64,000 nt of DNA from contig NZ_CP054923.1 of the NCBI RefSeq assembly GCF_013364215.1, positions 1,922,001 to 1,986,000 on the forward strand. Direction: 5' to 3'. The notes beneath the pieces are model-generated. The model did no database searches. It was given only the letters and a program-made list of their open reading frames with translations, and was not told the DNA's origin. Position numbers and translations under genes: made by a program. The DNA comes from Verrucosispora sp. NA02020. Lineage in GTDB: Bacteria; Actinomycetota; Actinomycetes; Mycobacteriales; Micromonosporaceae. Of this stretch, positions 18,845 through 28,007 are shown piece by piece. Positions within the stretch are counted from its first letter, which is position 1. Each line of letters begins with the position of its first letter.

Positions 18845-20347
18845 ATGACCGCCCTCGTGCCGCTGCCGGTGCTGCTGCCGGTGCTGGGCGCGGCACTGAC
18901 CCTGCTGCTGGCGAAGTGGCCCGTGCCGCAGCGCATCGTCAGCGTGGGTTGCCTGGCCACCACACTCGTGGTGGCGGTGCTGCTGCTGGTGCACGCCTAC
19001 CGGCACGGTCCGGCGGTGGTGCAGGTCGGCGCCTGGCCGGCACCGGTGGGCATCGTGCTGGTCGCCGACCAGTTGGCGGCGTTGATGCTGGTGGTCTCCT
19101 CGGCGGTGACCCTGTGCGTGCTGCTCTACTCGATCGGCCAGGGCCAGGCGGACACCGGCGAGTCCGCGCCGCTGGCCATCTTCCACCCCACCTACCTGGT
19201 GCTGACCGCCGGCGTGACGAACGCCTTCCTCGCCGGGGACCTGTTCAACCTCTTCGTCGGATTCGAGATGCTGCTCGCCGCCAGCTTCGTGCTGATCACG
19301 CTGAACAGCACGCGACTGCGCATCCGCACCGGCTCGACGTACGTGGTGGTCAACGTCCTGGCCTCGATGATCTTCCTGATCTCGGTCGGCCTGGTGTACG
19401 CGGCGACCGGCACGCTCAACCTGGCCCACCTCGCGGCCCGCTTCGACGGGCTGCCCGAGGGCGTACGGCTGAGCCTGCAACTGATGCTGCTGCTGGCCTT
19501 CGGCATCAAGGCGGCGGTCTTCCCGCTCTCGGCCTGGCTGCCGGACAGCTATCCGACCGCCCCGGCCCCGGTCACCGCGGTCTTCGCCGGCCTGCTCACC
19601 AAGGTCGGCGTGTACGCGATCATCCGGACCCAGACCCTGCTCTTCCCCGGCGAGCAGGCCGACCGGGTGCTGATGGTGGTGGCCGGGCTGACCATGCTGG
19701 TCGGCATCCTCGGCGCGGTGGCCCAGTCGGACCTGAAACGACTGTTCTCGTTCACACTGGTCAGCCACATCGGCTACATGATCTTCGGGGTGGGGCTCAG
19801 TACCGTCGCCGGACTGGTCGGGGCCATCTTCTACGTGGTGCACCACATCACCATCCAGACCACCCTGTTCCTGGTCGCCGGCCTGATCGAACAACGCACC
19901 GGCAGCACCGACCTGCGTCGGCTCGGCGGCCTGGCCCGGTTGACGCCGCTGCTCGCCGTGCTCTTCTTCGTCTCGGCGATGAACCTCGCCGGCATACCGC
20001 CGTTCTCCGGGTTTCTCGGCAAGCTCGGGCTGCTCCAGGCCGGCGTGGCGGTCGGCGGCGCGCTGCCCTGGACGCTGGTGGCGGTCGGCACGTTGACCAG
20101 CCTGCTCACGCTCTACGTGGCCAGCCGGGTGTGGAACCTGGCCTTCTGGCGTACGCCCTGCCAGACCGTCGAACCGACCGCTCCGCTGCCCGCGCTGACC
20201 GTCGGCGCCACCATCGCCCTGGTGGCCCTCGGGGTGTCCCTGACCGTGGTGGCGGGTCCACTGTTCGACGTGACCACCGGCGCGGCCGTCGACCTGCGCG
20301 AGCGGACCCCGTACATCCACGCCGTCCTGCCGGACGGTCCACCGTGA
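18845..20347 (+). CDS. mrpD: Mrp antiporter subunit D
   Basis: 500-aa polytopic protein of the NuoN/NuoM type and the second proton-channel-like subunit of Mrp. Typical motifs are FNLFVGFEMLLAASFVLI, KAAVFPLSAWLPDSYPTAP (functional Lys) and GLLTKVGVYAIIRT. Conserved Glu and Lys residues in buried helices are expected to carry protons. The ATG at 18845 starts 28 bp after mrpC, and the TGA overlaps the GTG of mrpE (GTGA). Confidence 0.93.
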   Translation: MTALVPLPVLLPVLGAALTLLLAKWPVPQRIVSVGCLATTLVVAVLLLVHAYRHGPAVVQVGAWPAPVGIVLVADQLAALMLVVSSAVTLCVLLYSIGQGQADTGESAPLAIFHPTYLVLTAGVTNAFLAGDLFNLFVGFEMLLAASFVLITLNSTRLRIRTGSTYVVVNVLASMIFLISVGLVYAATGTLNLAHLAARFDGLPEGVRLSLQLMLLLAFGIKAAVFPLSAWLPDSYPTAPAPVTAVFAGLLTKVGVYAIIRTQTLLFPGEQADRVLMVVAGLTMLVGILGAVAQSDLKRLFSFTLVSHIGYMIFGVGLSTVAGLVGAIFYVVHHITIQTTLFLVAGLIEQRTGSTDLRRLGGLARLTPLLAVLFFVSAMNLAGIPPFSGFLGKLGLLQAGVAVGGALPWTLVAVGTLTSLLTLYVASRVWNLAFWRTPCQTVEPTAPLPALTVGATIALVALGVSLTVVAGPLFDVTTGAAVDLRERTPYIHAVLPDGPP

Positions 20348-20946
20348 CCGATCTCCACGGCGGGCCGGCCGACGAGCCGGGCCGGGACGTCCGCGGCCGG
20401 GCGGGCCGATGGCGGGACCAGGCCATCGCCGTCGGTTGGCTGGTGCTGGTCTGGAACCTGCTCTGGGGCGAGTTCACCTGGGGCAACCTGCTGGGCGGAA
20501 TCCTGGTCGGCGCGGCGGTGCTGGTGTTCTTCCCGCTCCCGCCGGTGACCTTCGCCGGGCGGCTGCGGCCTTGGGGACTGCTGGTGTTCGGGGTCCGGTT
20601 CGTCGTCGAACTGGTCCGGGCCAGCGCGCACGTCGCCCGGATCGCGGTGCAGCCCGGGTACGTGCCCCGCTCGGCCATCGTGGCGGTGCGACTGCGGGTC
20701 CGCACCGACCTGAACCTGGCCCTCACCGCCGAGGCGCTCTCGCTGGTGCCGGGGACGTTGATCGTGGACGTGGAGCGGGAGAGCGCGACGCTCTACGTGC
20801 ACGTGCTGGACGTACGCCGACGCAGCGACCTCATCGACGCCCGCGAGCAGGTACGCGCCGTGGAACGGCGGATCATCGAGGCGGTGGGGTCGACGGCCGA
20901 GGTCCGCCGCCTGCGCGCCGACCCGGCCGACAAGGAGTCCCCGTGA
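20344..20946 (+). CDS. mrpE: Mrp antiporter subunit E
   Basis: 200-aa membrane subunit. After a hydrophilic N-terminus there are two or three helices near the start (AIAVGWLVLVWNLLWGEFTWGN in part, ILVGAAVLVFFPL, GLLVFGVRFVVELV), followed by the conserved cytoplasmic domain with ALTAEALSLVPGTLIVDV and LYVHVLDV. The GTG start at 20344 overlaps the mrpD stop, and the TGA overlaps the next GTG at 20943. MrpE is needed for full activity of the complex in other bacteria, although its exact role is less clear. Confidence 0.92.
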   Translation: MTDLHGGPADEPGRDVRGRAGRWRDQAIAVGWLVLVWNLLWGEFTWGNLLGGILVGAAVLVFFPLPPVTFAGRLRPWGLLVFGVRFVVELVRASAHVARIAVQPGYVPRSAIVAVRLRVRTDLNLALTAEALSLVPGTLIVDVERESATLYVHVLDVRRRSDLIDAREQVRAVERRIIEAVGSTAEVRRLRADPADKESP

Positions 20947-21206
20947 ACACCGTCCTCATCGTCGTACTGGCGGGTCTTCTGTCGGTGACCGCGCTGCTCG
21001 CCCTCGCCCGGCTCTACCGGGGGCCGTCGCTGCTGGACCGGGTGATCGCCGCCGACATGCTGCTGGCCACCATGATCGGCGCAGTCGGTGCGGAGGCGGC
21101 GATCAACCGGCACGCCACCACGCTGCCGGTGCTGGTGGCGCTCGGCCTGCTCGGCTTCGTCGGCTCGGTGTCGATGGTCCGCTTCGCCGTCCGGGAGAAG
21201 CCGTGA
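20943..21206 (+). CDS. mrpF: Mrp antiporter subunit F
   Basis: 87-aa protein with three predicted helices and the family motif RLYRGPSLLDRVIAADML. The GTG start at 20943 overlaps the mrpE stop (GTGA), and its own TGA overlaps the GTG of mrpG, so translation along the operon is coupled. It is a small structural subunit of the antiporter with no separable catalytic motif. Confidence 0.92.
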   Translation: MNTVLIVVLAGLLSVTALLALARLYRGPSLLDRVIAADMLLATMIGAVGAEAAINRHATTLPVLVALGLLGFVGSVSMVRFAVREKP

Positions 21207-21589
21207 CGGCCGTCCGGTCGACCGTGTTGTCGGCCGCGAACTGGCTGGACGGGGTGACCCTCGGGACCGTCGCCGACTGGCTGGGCGCGACCAGCCTGAT
21301 CGCCGGTGCGTTGCTGAGCCTGGCCGCCGCGATCGGGGTGGTGCGCTTCCCGGACGCGCCGACCCGGATGCACGCGGCCACCAAGCCGCAGGTGCTCGGC
21401 GTCCTGCTCCTGCTGCTGGGGGTCGGGCTGCGGCTGCGGACCGTCTCCGACATCGGGATGATCGCGCTGGTCGGGGTCTTCCAGTTGGCCACCGCGCCGG
21501 TCGCCGCGCAGATGATCGGTCGGGCGGCGTACCGCAGCGGACGACTGGACCGGCAACTGCTGGAGGCCGACGACCTCGCCGACCGGTGA
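21203..21589 (+). CDS. mrpG: Mrp antiporter subunit G
   Basis: 128-aa last subunit of the mrp operon. The family region GVVRFPDAPTRMHAATKPQVLGV is present, flanked by three helices. The N-terminus is about 20 residues longer than in compact homologues. The GTG at 21203 overlaps the mrpF stop. A hairpin terminator follows four bases after the stop. The whole set A(B)-C-D-E-F-G is intact, so a working Na+/H+ antiporter for pH and sodium homeostasis is likely. Confidence 0.92.
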   Translation: MTAVRSTVLSAANWLDGVTLGTVADWLGATSLIAGALLSLAAAIGVVRFPDAPTRMHAATKPQVLGVLLLLLGVGLRLRTVSDIGMIALVGVFQLATAPVAAQMIGRAAYRSGRLDRQLLEADDLADR

Positions 21590-21592
21590 CAC

Positions 21593-21623
21593 GCCGGATT
21601 TCGGACGGAGCGATCAATCCGGC
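21593..21623 (+). terminator. Hairpin terminator of the mrp operon
   Basis: Perfect 8-bp stem GCCGGATT / AATCCGGC with a 15-nt loop, starting four bases after the mrpG stop codon. No U tract follows. Confidence 0.6.
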
Positions 21624-21672
21624 ACCTTGCGTCTTGCCCGCCAGGGCCCGGCCCAGCAACCTCTCGCAATGA

Positions 21673-23307
<1,635 letters not shown>

Positions 23308-23315
23308 CCGCCCGG

Positions 23316-23372
23316 GTGTAAGGAAGGGCCCCCTGCTAACGCCTCCGGTATAGCAGGGGTCCCCTCCTAACA
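23316..23372. repeat. Family A intergenic palindrome, copy 1
   Basis: Begins GTGTAAGGAAGGGCCCC and ends CCCCTCCTAACA, with the centre near TAACGCCT. The arms are imperfectly complementary (CCCCTGCTA against TAGCAGGGG). It starts nine bases after the M28 peptidase stop codon, so it may act as a terminator. Related copies are at 27252, 43934 and 44018. Confidence 0.85.
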
Positions 23373-23529
23373 TCCGAACAGCGGCATGCCCGAAGAGCGA
23401 GGTCCACCGGGGTCAAGATGGTCGTTCACGACTCGACCCGATGCGCATCCTGTGGCACCTGGACCACCCGCATCCCGCCGACGTCTACGCCGCCCGCCCG
23501 CACCATCGCCGCTGGACCGATCGGCAAGA

Positions 23530-23584
23530 GCGTGGCAGTGCAGCTCTCCGACACGCCGTGCGCACAACAGCTGCACTGCCACGC
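23530..23584. repeat. 16-bp perfect inverted repeat
   Basis: Arms GCGTGGCAGTGCAGCT (23530-23545) and AGCTGCACTGCCACGC (23569-23584) with a 23-nt loop. No stop codon or U tract suggests a terminator for a gene. It could be a structured RNA or a dispersed element. Confidence 0.8.
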
Positions 23585-23670
23585 ACCCCGAGCACCCCAC
23601 ACCCCGCGTCCGCACGCCGCACCCCGAGCACCCCACACCCCGCGGCCGCACGCCGCACACCGAGCAGGCC
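23583..23670. repeat. 36-bp tandem repeat, two full copies plus a partial one
   Basis: Two 36-bp units (23583-23618 and 23619-23654), each starting GCACCCCGAGCACCCC and differing at one base, are followed by a diverged partial copy. The units are contiguous, with no spacers, so this is not a CRISPR array. Confidence 0.85.
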
Positions 23671-23748
23671 CGACGGCGGCGTGCCACGCGGTCGGGACAG
23701 TGCCTCCACAGCCCGCGAGCCGGGCGTCCCCGCCGGTAGAATGAGGGG

Positions 23749-23850
23749 ATGATCGACTCTTCTGCCCAGGAGGGCAGCAGTAGCCAGCCGGGTAAGCCCC
23801 GGCATCCACACGACCCGACGACCCCGGGAGCCCTGAGCGTCCCGTGTTGA
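23749..23850 (+). CDS. Possible 33-aa leader peptide overlapping the CNNM gene start
   Basis: ATG 23749 opens a frame MIDSSAQEGSSSQ ... ALSVPC that stops at TGA 23848-23850, five bases past the GTG start (23844) of the next gene. The overlap would allow translational coupling. There is no strong Shine-Dalgarno, and the composition (Ser, Pro, His) is not diagnostic, so this may be chance. Confidence 0.25.
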   Translation: MIDSSAQEGSSSQPGKPRHPHDPTTPGALSVPC

Positions 23851-25193
23851 TCACCGTCGGTCTCGTACTGATCATCGTTCTGACCATCGCGACGGGCTAC
23901 TTCGTCGCGCAGGAGTTCGGCTACGTCGCGGTCGACCGGGGCAAGCTCAAGCAGAGTGCCGACGAGGGCGACCAGGCGTCCGTCCGCGCCTTGGAGGTCA
24001 CCGGCCGGCTGTCGTTCATGCTCTCCGGCGCGCAGCTCGGCATCACCGTCACCACGCTGCTGGTCGGCTACCTCGCCGAGCCCTATCTCGGCGCCGGCCT
24101 GGCCGAGCTGCTCGGCGTCTCCGGCGTCTCCACCGCGGTCAGCCTCCCGCTGTCGGTCGCCCTGGCCCTGGTCATCGCGACCGTGGTGCAGATGGTGGTC
24201 GGCGAGCTGGCCCCCAAGAACCTGGCCATCGCTCGGCCCGAGTCGGTGGCCCGGGCGCTGTCCCGTTCCACCCTGGTCTACCTGGCCGTCGCCGGGCCGC
24301 TCATCAAACTGTTCGACCGGGCCGCGGTACGGCTGCTGCGCCGGGTCGGCATCGAACCGATCGAGGAACTGCCCAGCGGCGCCACGCCGGAGGACCTGGA
24401 GCAGATCATCGCCGAGTCCCGGCAGGGCGGGCATCTCGACGCCGAGATGTCCGAGTTGCTGGACCGGGGGCTCGATTTTCGTCAACTGACCGCCGGCGAG
24501 GCCATGGTGCCCCGGGTCGACGTGCACACCGTCCTGGCCCACGAGCCGGTCAGCCGGGTGGTCGAGCTGCTCGACACCGGGCGTTCCCGCTTCCCGGTAC
24601 GCGGCACCGAGGGCGTCGACGACCTGGTCGGCGTGATCGGCATCGCCGACGTACTCGGGGTGCCTCCGGCACGGCGTGCCACCACCCCGGTCAGTACGGT
24701 CGCCGGCGCACCGCTGCTCGTACCCGAGACGTTGCCGTTGCCCATCGTCCTGGACCGGCTCCGGTCCGGACACCGGCAGCTCGCCTGCGTGGTCGACGAG
24801 TACGGCGGCTTCGCGGGCGTCATCACGCTGGAGGACATCGCCGAGGAACTGGTCGGCCCGATCCGCGACGAGGACGACCCGCCGGAGCGGGCCCCGGCCC
24901 GCCAGGAGGACGGCTCATGGGTGGTGCCCGCACGCTGGCGCATCGACGAGGTCGCCGACAGCACCGGCATCGCGCTGCCCGAGGGCCCCGAGTACGACAC
25001 CCTCTCCGGACTGGTGATGCGGGAGCTGGGCCGGGTACCCGAGGTCGGTGACCGCCTGGAGATCCGCCTGCCGGCCGACGGCGACCACGGTCCGGGGCCG
25101 CGTGCCCTGGTCGAGGTGCTCGCGGTGGACCGGCACGTGGCCGACTCGGTACGGCTCCAGCTCACCGACGGCCCTGCGGAGGTGGGTGCGTGA
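23844..25193 (+). CDS. CNNM/CorC-type membrane protein with CBS domains (first of pair)
   Basis: 449-aa protein with the DUF21/CNNM transmembrane domain (~1-190), a tandem CBS module (~205-330, including VIGIADVLGVP and CVVDEYGGFAGVITLEDIAEELVG) and a C-terminal CorC/HlyC domain (~345-440). Proteins of this architecture are called hemolysin-like. Characterised members are linked to Mg2+ or other cation export, with ATP-binding CBS domains. The GTG at 23844 gives a hydrophobic N-terminus at once. The last bases overlap the GTG of the next CNNM gene (GTGA), so the two are likely translated together and may form a heteromer. Confidence 0.9.
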   Translation: MLITVGLVLIIVLTIATGYFVAQEFGYVAVDRGKLKQSADEGDQASVRALEVTGRLSFMLSGAQLGITVTTLLVGYLAEPYLGAGLAELLGVSGVSTAVSLPLSVALALVIATVVQMVVGELAPKNLAIARPESVARALSRSTLVYLAVAGPLIKLFDRAAVRLLRRVGIEPIEELPSGATPEDLEQIIAESRQGGHLDAEMSELLDRGLDFRQLTAGEAMVPRVDVHTVLAHEPVSRVVELLDTGRSRFPVRGTEGVDDLVGVIGIADVLGVPPARRATTPVSTVAGAPLLVPETLPLPIVLDRLRSGHRQLACVVDEYGGFAGVITLEDIAEELVGPIRDEDDPPERAPARQEDGSWVVPARWRIDEVADSTGIALPEGPEYDTLSGLVMRELGRVPEVGDRLEIRLPADGDHGPGPRALVEVLAVDRHVADSVRLQLTDGPAEVGA

Positions 25194-26257
25194 GTACCGG
25201 ATTCGCGCTGATCACCTCGGTGGTCCTGCTGGCGCTCAACGGGTTCTTCGTCGCCGCCGAGTTCGCCTTGGTGGCGAGCAAGCGGTACCGCCTGGAGCAG
25301 GCGGCGGCGGGCGGCGGGCGGGCGGCGAAGGCCGCTCTCGACGGCGTACGCGAGCTGTCGCTGATGCTGGCCGGCGCGCAGCTCGGCATCACCCTGTGCA
25401 CGTTGGGCCTCGGTGCGCTGGCCGAACCGGCGATCGAACGGCTGGTGGGGCCGCTGCTGCACGCCGTCGGCCTGCCGTACGGCGCCAGCCACGTGATCGC
25501 GCTGATCTTCGCGCTCAGCCTGGTCACCTTCCTGCACCTGGTGGTCGGTGAGATGGCCCCGAAGTCCTGGGCGATCACCCACCCGGAGCGGTCCGCGCTG
25601 CTGCTGGCCCTGCCGTTCCGGGCCTTCGCCCGGGTGTCCCGGCCGGTGCTGTCGGTGCTCAACGCGGTGGCCAACGCGATGCTGCGTCTGTTCAAGGTCA
25701 ATCCGCAGGACCAGTTGGCCCAGGTGCACGGCCCGGACGAGTTGCGGATGCTGCTGGAGCAGTCGCACGAGCACGGGCTGCTCGGTGCCGCGCAGCACGA
25801 GTTGCTGACCAGCATGCTCCAGTTGCAGGCGACCACCGTGGCGCAGGTGATGGAGCCCTTCGACCGGATGGTGACGGTACGCCGGGAGGACCCCGTGGAC
25901 CGGATCGAGCAGGTCAGCCGGGACAGTGGCCGGTCCCGACTGGCGGTGCTGGACGCCGCCGGTGACGTCTGCGGCCTGGTGCACGTACGGGAGGCGGTGC
26001 GCGCGACCGCCGTCCGGCCGGAGGCCCGGGCGGTGGACCTGATGAACGAGGCGATCACCCTGCCGGGCACGGCCAGCGTGACCGAGGCGGTGGCCGTGAT
26101 GCGGGCCCGCCGCTCGCAGCTCGCGCTGGTCCGCAACGGTGGTGGCCCGGCCCGACCGGTCGGCTTCGTCGCCCTGGAGGACCTGTTGGAGGAGGTCATC
26201 GGGGAGTTTGACGACGAGACCGATCCGATCCCGCGTGCGGTACGCCGCCTGAGGTAG
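25190..26257 (+). CDS. CNNM-type membrane protein with CBS domains, shorter partner
   Basis: 355-aa paralogue of the preceding protein with the CNNM/DUF21 transmembrane region (~1-190, including SLMLAGAQLGITLCTLGLG and HLVVGEMAPKSWAI) and a CBS pair (~215-345). It lacks the C-terminal CorC/HlyC domain that its partner carries. The GTG at 25190 overlaps the upstream stop codon by four bases. Tandem long-short CNNM pairs are common in actinobacteria and suggest a two-subunit cation transporter or regulator. Confidence 0.9.
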   Translation: MSTGFALITSVVLLALNGFFVAAEFALVASKRYRLEQAAAGGGRAAKAALDGVRELSLMLAGAQLGITLCTLGLGALAEPAIERLVGPLLHAVGLPYGASHVIALIFALSLVTFLHLVVGEMAPKSWAITHPERSALLLALPFRAFARVSRPVLSVLNAVANAMLRLFKVNPQDQLAQVHGPDELRMLLEQSHEHGLLGAAQHELLTSMLQLQATTVAQVMEPFDRMVTVRREDPVDRIEQVSRDSGRSRLAVLDAAGDVCGLVHVREAVRATAVRPEARAVDLMNEAITLPGTASVTEAVAVMRARRSQLALVRNGGGPARPVGFVALEDLLEEVIGEFDDETDPIPRAVRRLR

Positions 26258-26268
26258 GAGCGACACGG

Positions 26269-27195
26269 ATGCGGCTGACGGGGATCTCACCGGAGTCGGG
26301 CGGTACGGGCCTGACGGTGCAGACCGCGTTGGCCAATCCGAGCACCCGTCCCGGTCTGCGCCTGCCGGGGCGGGTGAACCTGATCGCCGGTGCGGTCGAC
26401 GTGCCGGTCCTCCATGTCCGGCTCGGCCTGGTCAGCTCGGTCGAGCCGGACGACCCGGAGGCACCTCGACGGCTGGTGCAGTTCCACCAGGCGCAGGTGG
26501 CCGACGCGTTGGTGCTGAGGGCCGGTCGGGCGCGGTCGATCCCGTTCGAGTTCCCGCTGCCGTGGGAGACGCCGGTGACCACGTACGGCGGGGTGCCGCT
26601 GCTCAGCCTGCGGATGGGTCTGCGTACCGAGGTGGCGATCGACCCGGCGCTGGACCAGGGCGCCATGGTGCCGGTCTTCGTTCACCCGCTGCCCACCCAG
26701 CAGCACGTCCTGGCGGCGCTGGACACGCTCGGGTTCAGCGTGCGCCAGTCGGGGCTGGTCGACGGGCGGCTGCCCGGGGTGGAGCAGACCCTGCCGCTGC
26801 ACCAGCGGTGGGGTTTCTGGGTGGGGCCGCTCTATGCCGGGCCGATCACCGAGCTTGAGGTGATCTTCGTGGCCAACTCCGCCGGTCTCGAGGTGATCCT
26901 CTGGTGCGACCGCCGGCTGGCACTGGCCGGGATCACCCACACCAGCATCAGCCGGTTCCGGATCTGGCACGTCGGCGCCGATCAGCGCGACTGGATCTCC
27001 GTCGTGGACGGCTGGCTGCGCGAGACGATCAACCGGCACGCGGCAGCGGCGGCGCAGGCCGACTGGTCGGCCACCATCAGCGAGTCCGCTCACGTCAGCC
27101 GCCCGCCCGACCGGCCGATCGCCCCCGGCTTCGGCCTGGGCGGCACGGCCGGCGGCGGGGGTGTCGGTGGCGGCGGTGGAGGCGACGGCACCTGA
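26269..27195 (+). CDS. Spo0M family sporulation-control protein
   Basis: 308-aa protein of the Spo0M family, which has an arrestin-like N-terminal beta-sandwich. Visible family features are PGLRLPGRVNLIAGAVDVPV, the strand region ARSIPFEFPLPWETPVT and the basic/acidic loops between them. Spo0M affects sporulation timing in Bacillus; in actinobacteria the role is not settled. The C-terminus ends in a Gly-rich tail (GGGGVGGGGGGDG), perhaps disordered. ATG 26269 follows GGAGCG and is 11 bp after the CNNM stop, so it may be in the same transcript. A family A palindrome lies between it and the convergent lysE-like gene. Confidence 0.85.
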   Translation: MRLTGISPESGGTGLTVQTALANPSTRPGLRLPGRVNLIAGAVDVPVLHVRLGLVSSVEPDDPEAPRRLVQFHQAQVADALVLRAGRARSIPFEFPLPWETPVTTYGGVPLLSLRMGLRTEVAIDPALDQGAMVPVFVHPLPTQQHVLAALDTLGFSVRQSGLVDGRLPGVEQTLPLHQRWGFWVGPLYAGPITELEVIFVANSAGLEVILWCDRRLALAGITHTSISRFRIWHVGADQRDWISVVDGWLRETINRHAAAAAQADWSATISESAHVSRPPDRPIAPGFGLGGTAGGGGVGGGGGGDGT

Positions 27196-27251
27196 CACCC
27201 GCCGCAGTATCCCGCGCACGTTCCCGTGTTTGCGGCACCTCGCGGCCGTCG

Positions 27252-27310
27252 GTGTGAGGAGGGATCCCCTGCTATACCTCAGGCGTTAGCAGGGGACCCC
27301 TCCTTACAAC
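27252..27310. repeat. Family A intergenic palindrome, copy 2
   Basis: Inverted relative to copy 1; its complement reads TTGTAAGGAGGGGTCCCC then TAACGCCT in the centre. Arms CCCCTGCTA and TAGCAGGGG type pairing is retained. It lies between the convergent Spo0M and LysE-type genes and is followed by an A/C-rich run (AACAACACAACAACACAC). Confidence 0.85.
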
Positions 27311-27344
27311 AACACAACAACACACACGAGCCGCAGCCCTGCCC

Positions 27345-28007
27345 TCAACCCTGCGCGAGCTTGAGACCGAAGCCGAGGAACAGCGCGCCCACGGCGCTGG
27401 TCGCCCCGGCCGACAGTCGGCGGCGTTGCCTGAACTGGGCGGCCAGGAACGTGCCCGCGAAAATCAACGCGGTCAGGTAGAGCAGGCTGGTCACCTGTGC
27501 GATCAGCCCGAGCAGCAGGAAGGACAGTGCCGGCCAGGCATACGTCGGGTCGACGAACTGGATGAAGAACGAGATGAAGAAGAGGATCGCCTTCGGGTTG
27601 AGCAGGCTGATCATCATGGCCTTGCGGAACGGGCTGCGCATCTCCGCCGGCTTCGCGGCGTCGATCAGCCGAGGCGTGTCCGGGTCGTTGCGGTCGCGCC
27701 AGCGCCGCCAGGCGCCACGCAGCATGGTCACCCCCACATAGCCCAGGTACGCGGCACCCGCGTACTTGATCACGAGGAAGACCGGCGGGTACGCCTTGAG
27801 CAGCGAGGCCACTCCGGCGGCGGAGAGGACCATGAGCACCGCGTCGCCGACGAGCACCCCGCCGGCGGCCCGGTACCCGGTGCCCACCCCGCGCCGGGCG
27901 GCGGTGGAGAGGACGAAGAGCGAGTTCGGTCCGGGCAGCATGATGATGGCGACGGTGCCCAGCACGTACGTCCAGATGTCGGTGATCCCCAGCACGCCCG
28001 ACATCAT
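27345..28007 (-). CDS. LysE/RhtB-type amino acid exporter
   Basis: 220-aa membrane protein of the LysE family with six predicted helices. The signature is visible near the N-terminus: AIIMLPGPNSLFVLSTAARRG, followed by AGGVLVGDAVLMVLSAAG and the mid-protein MMISLLNPKAILFFISFF. Members export basic, branched-chain or other amino acids and derivatives. The closest look is to leucine exporter LeuE. The ATG at 28007 overlaps the stop of the upstream GNAT fusion gene (ATGA), so the exporter is translationally coupled to an acetyltransferase. This suggests export of a modified compound. Confidence 0.88.
   Translation of the reverse strand: MMSGVLGITDIWTYVLGTVAIIMLPGPNSLFVLSTAARRGVGTGYRAAGGVLVGDAVLMVLSAAGVASLLKAYPPVFLVIKYAGAAYLGYVGVTMLRGAWRRWRDRNDPDTPRLIDAAKPAEMRSPFRKAMMISLLNPKAILFFISFFIQFVDPTYAWPALSFLLLGLIAQVTSLLYLTALIFAGTFLAAQFRQRRRLSAGATSAVGALFLGFGLKLAQG

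Larger units (their letters stand above)
23308..23843. other. Gene-free, repeat-dense stretch upstream of the CNNM pair
   Basis: About 540 bp with no convincing full gene. It contains a family A palindrome (23316-23372), a 16-bp perfect inverted repeat (23530-23584) and a 36-bp tandem repeat (23583-23654). A possible 33-codon leader ORF (23749-23850) overlaps the next gene. Open frames in this stretch are low-complexity consequences of the repeats. Confidence 0.6.

Noticed and set aside
23583..23670. CRISPR-like array from 36-bp repeats
   Set aside because: The units are directly adjacent with no spacers, only two are complete, and no cas genes are present.
23386..23887. Several open frames of about 100-150 codons on both strands
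   Set aside because: They arise from C- and G-rich tandem repeats, have repetitive Pro/Arg/His or Gly/Ala products and no ribosome-binding sites.
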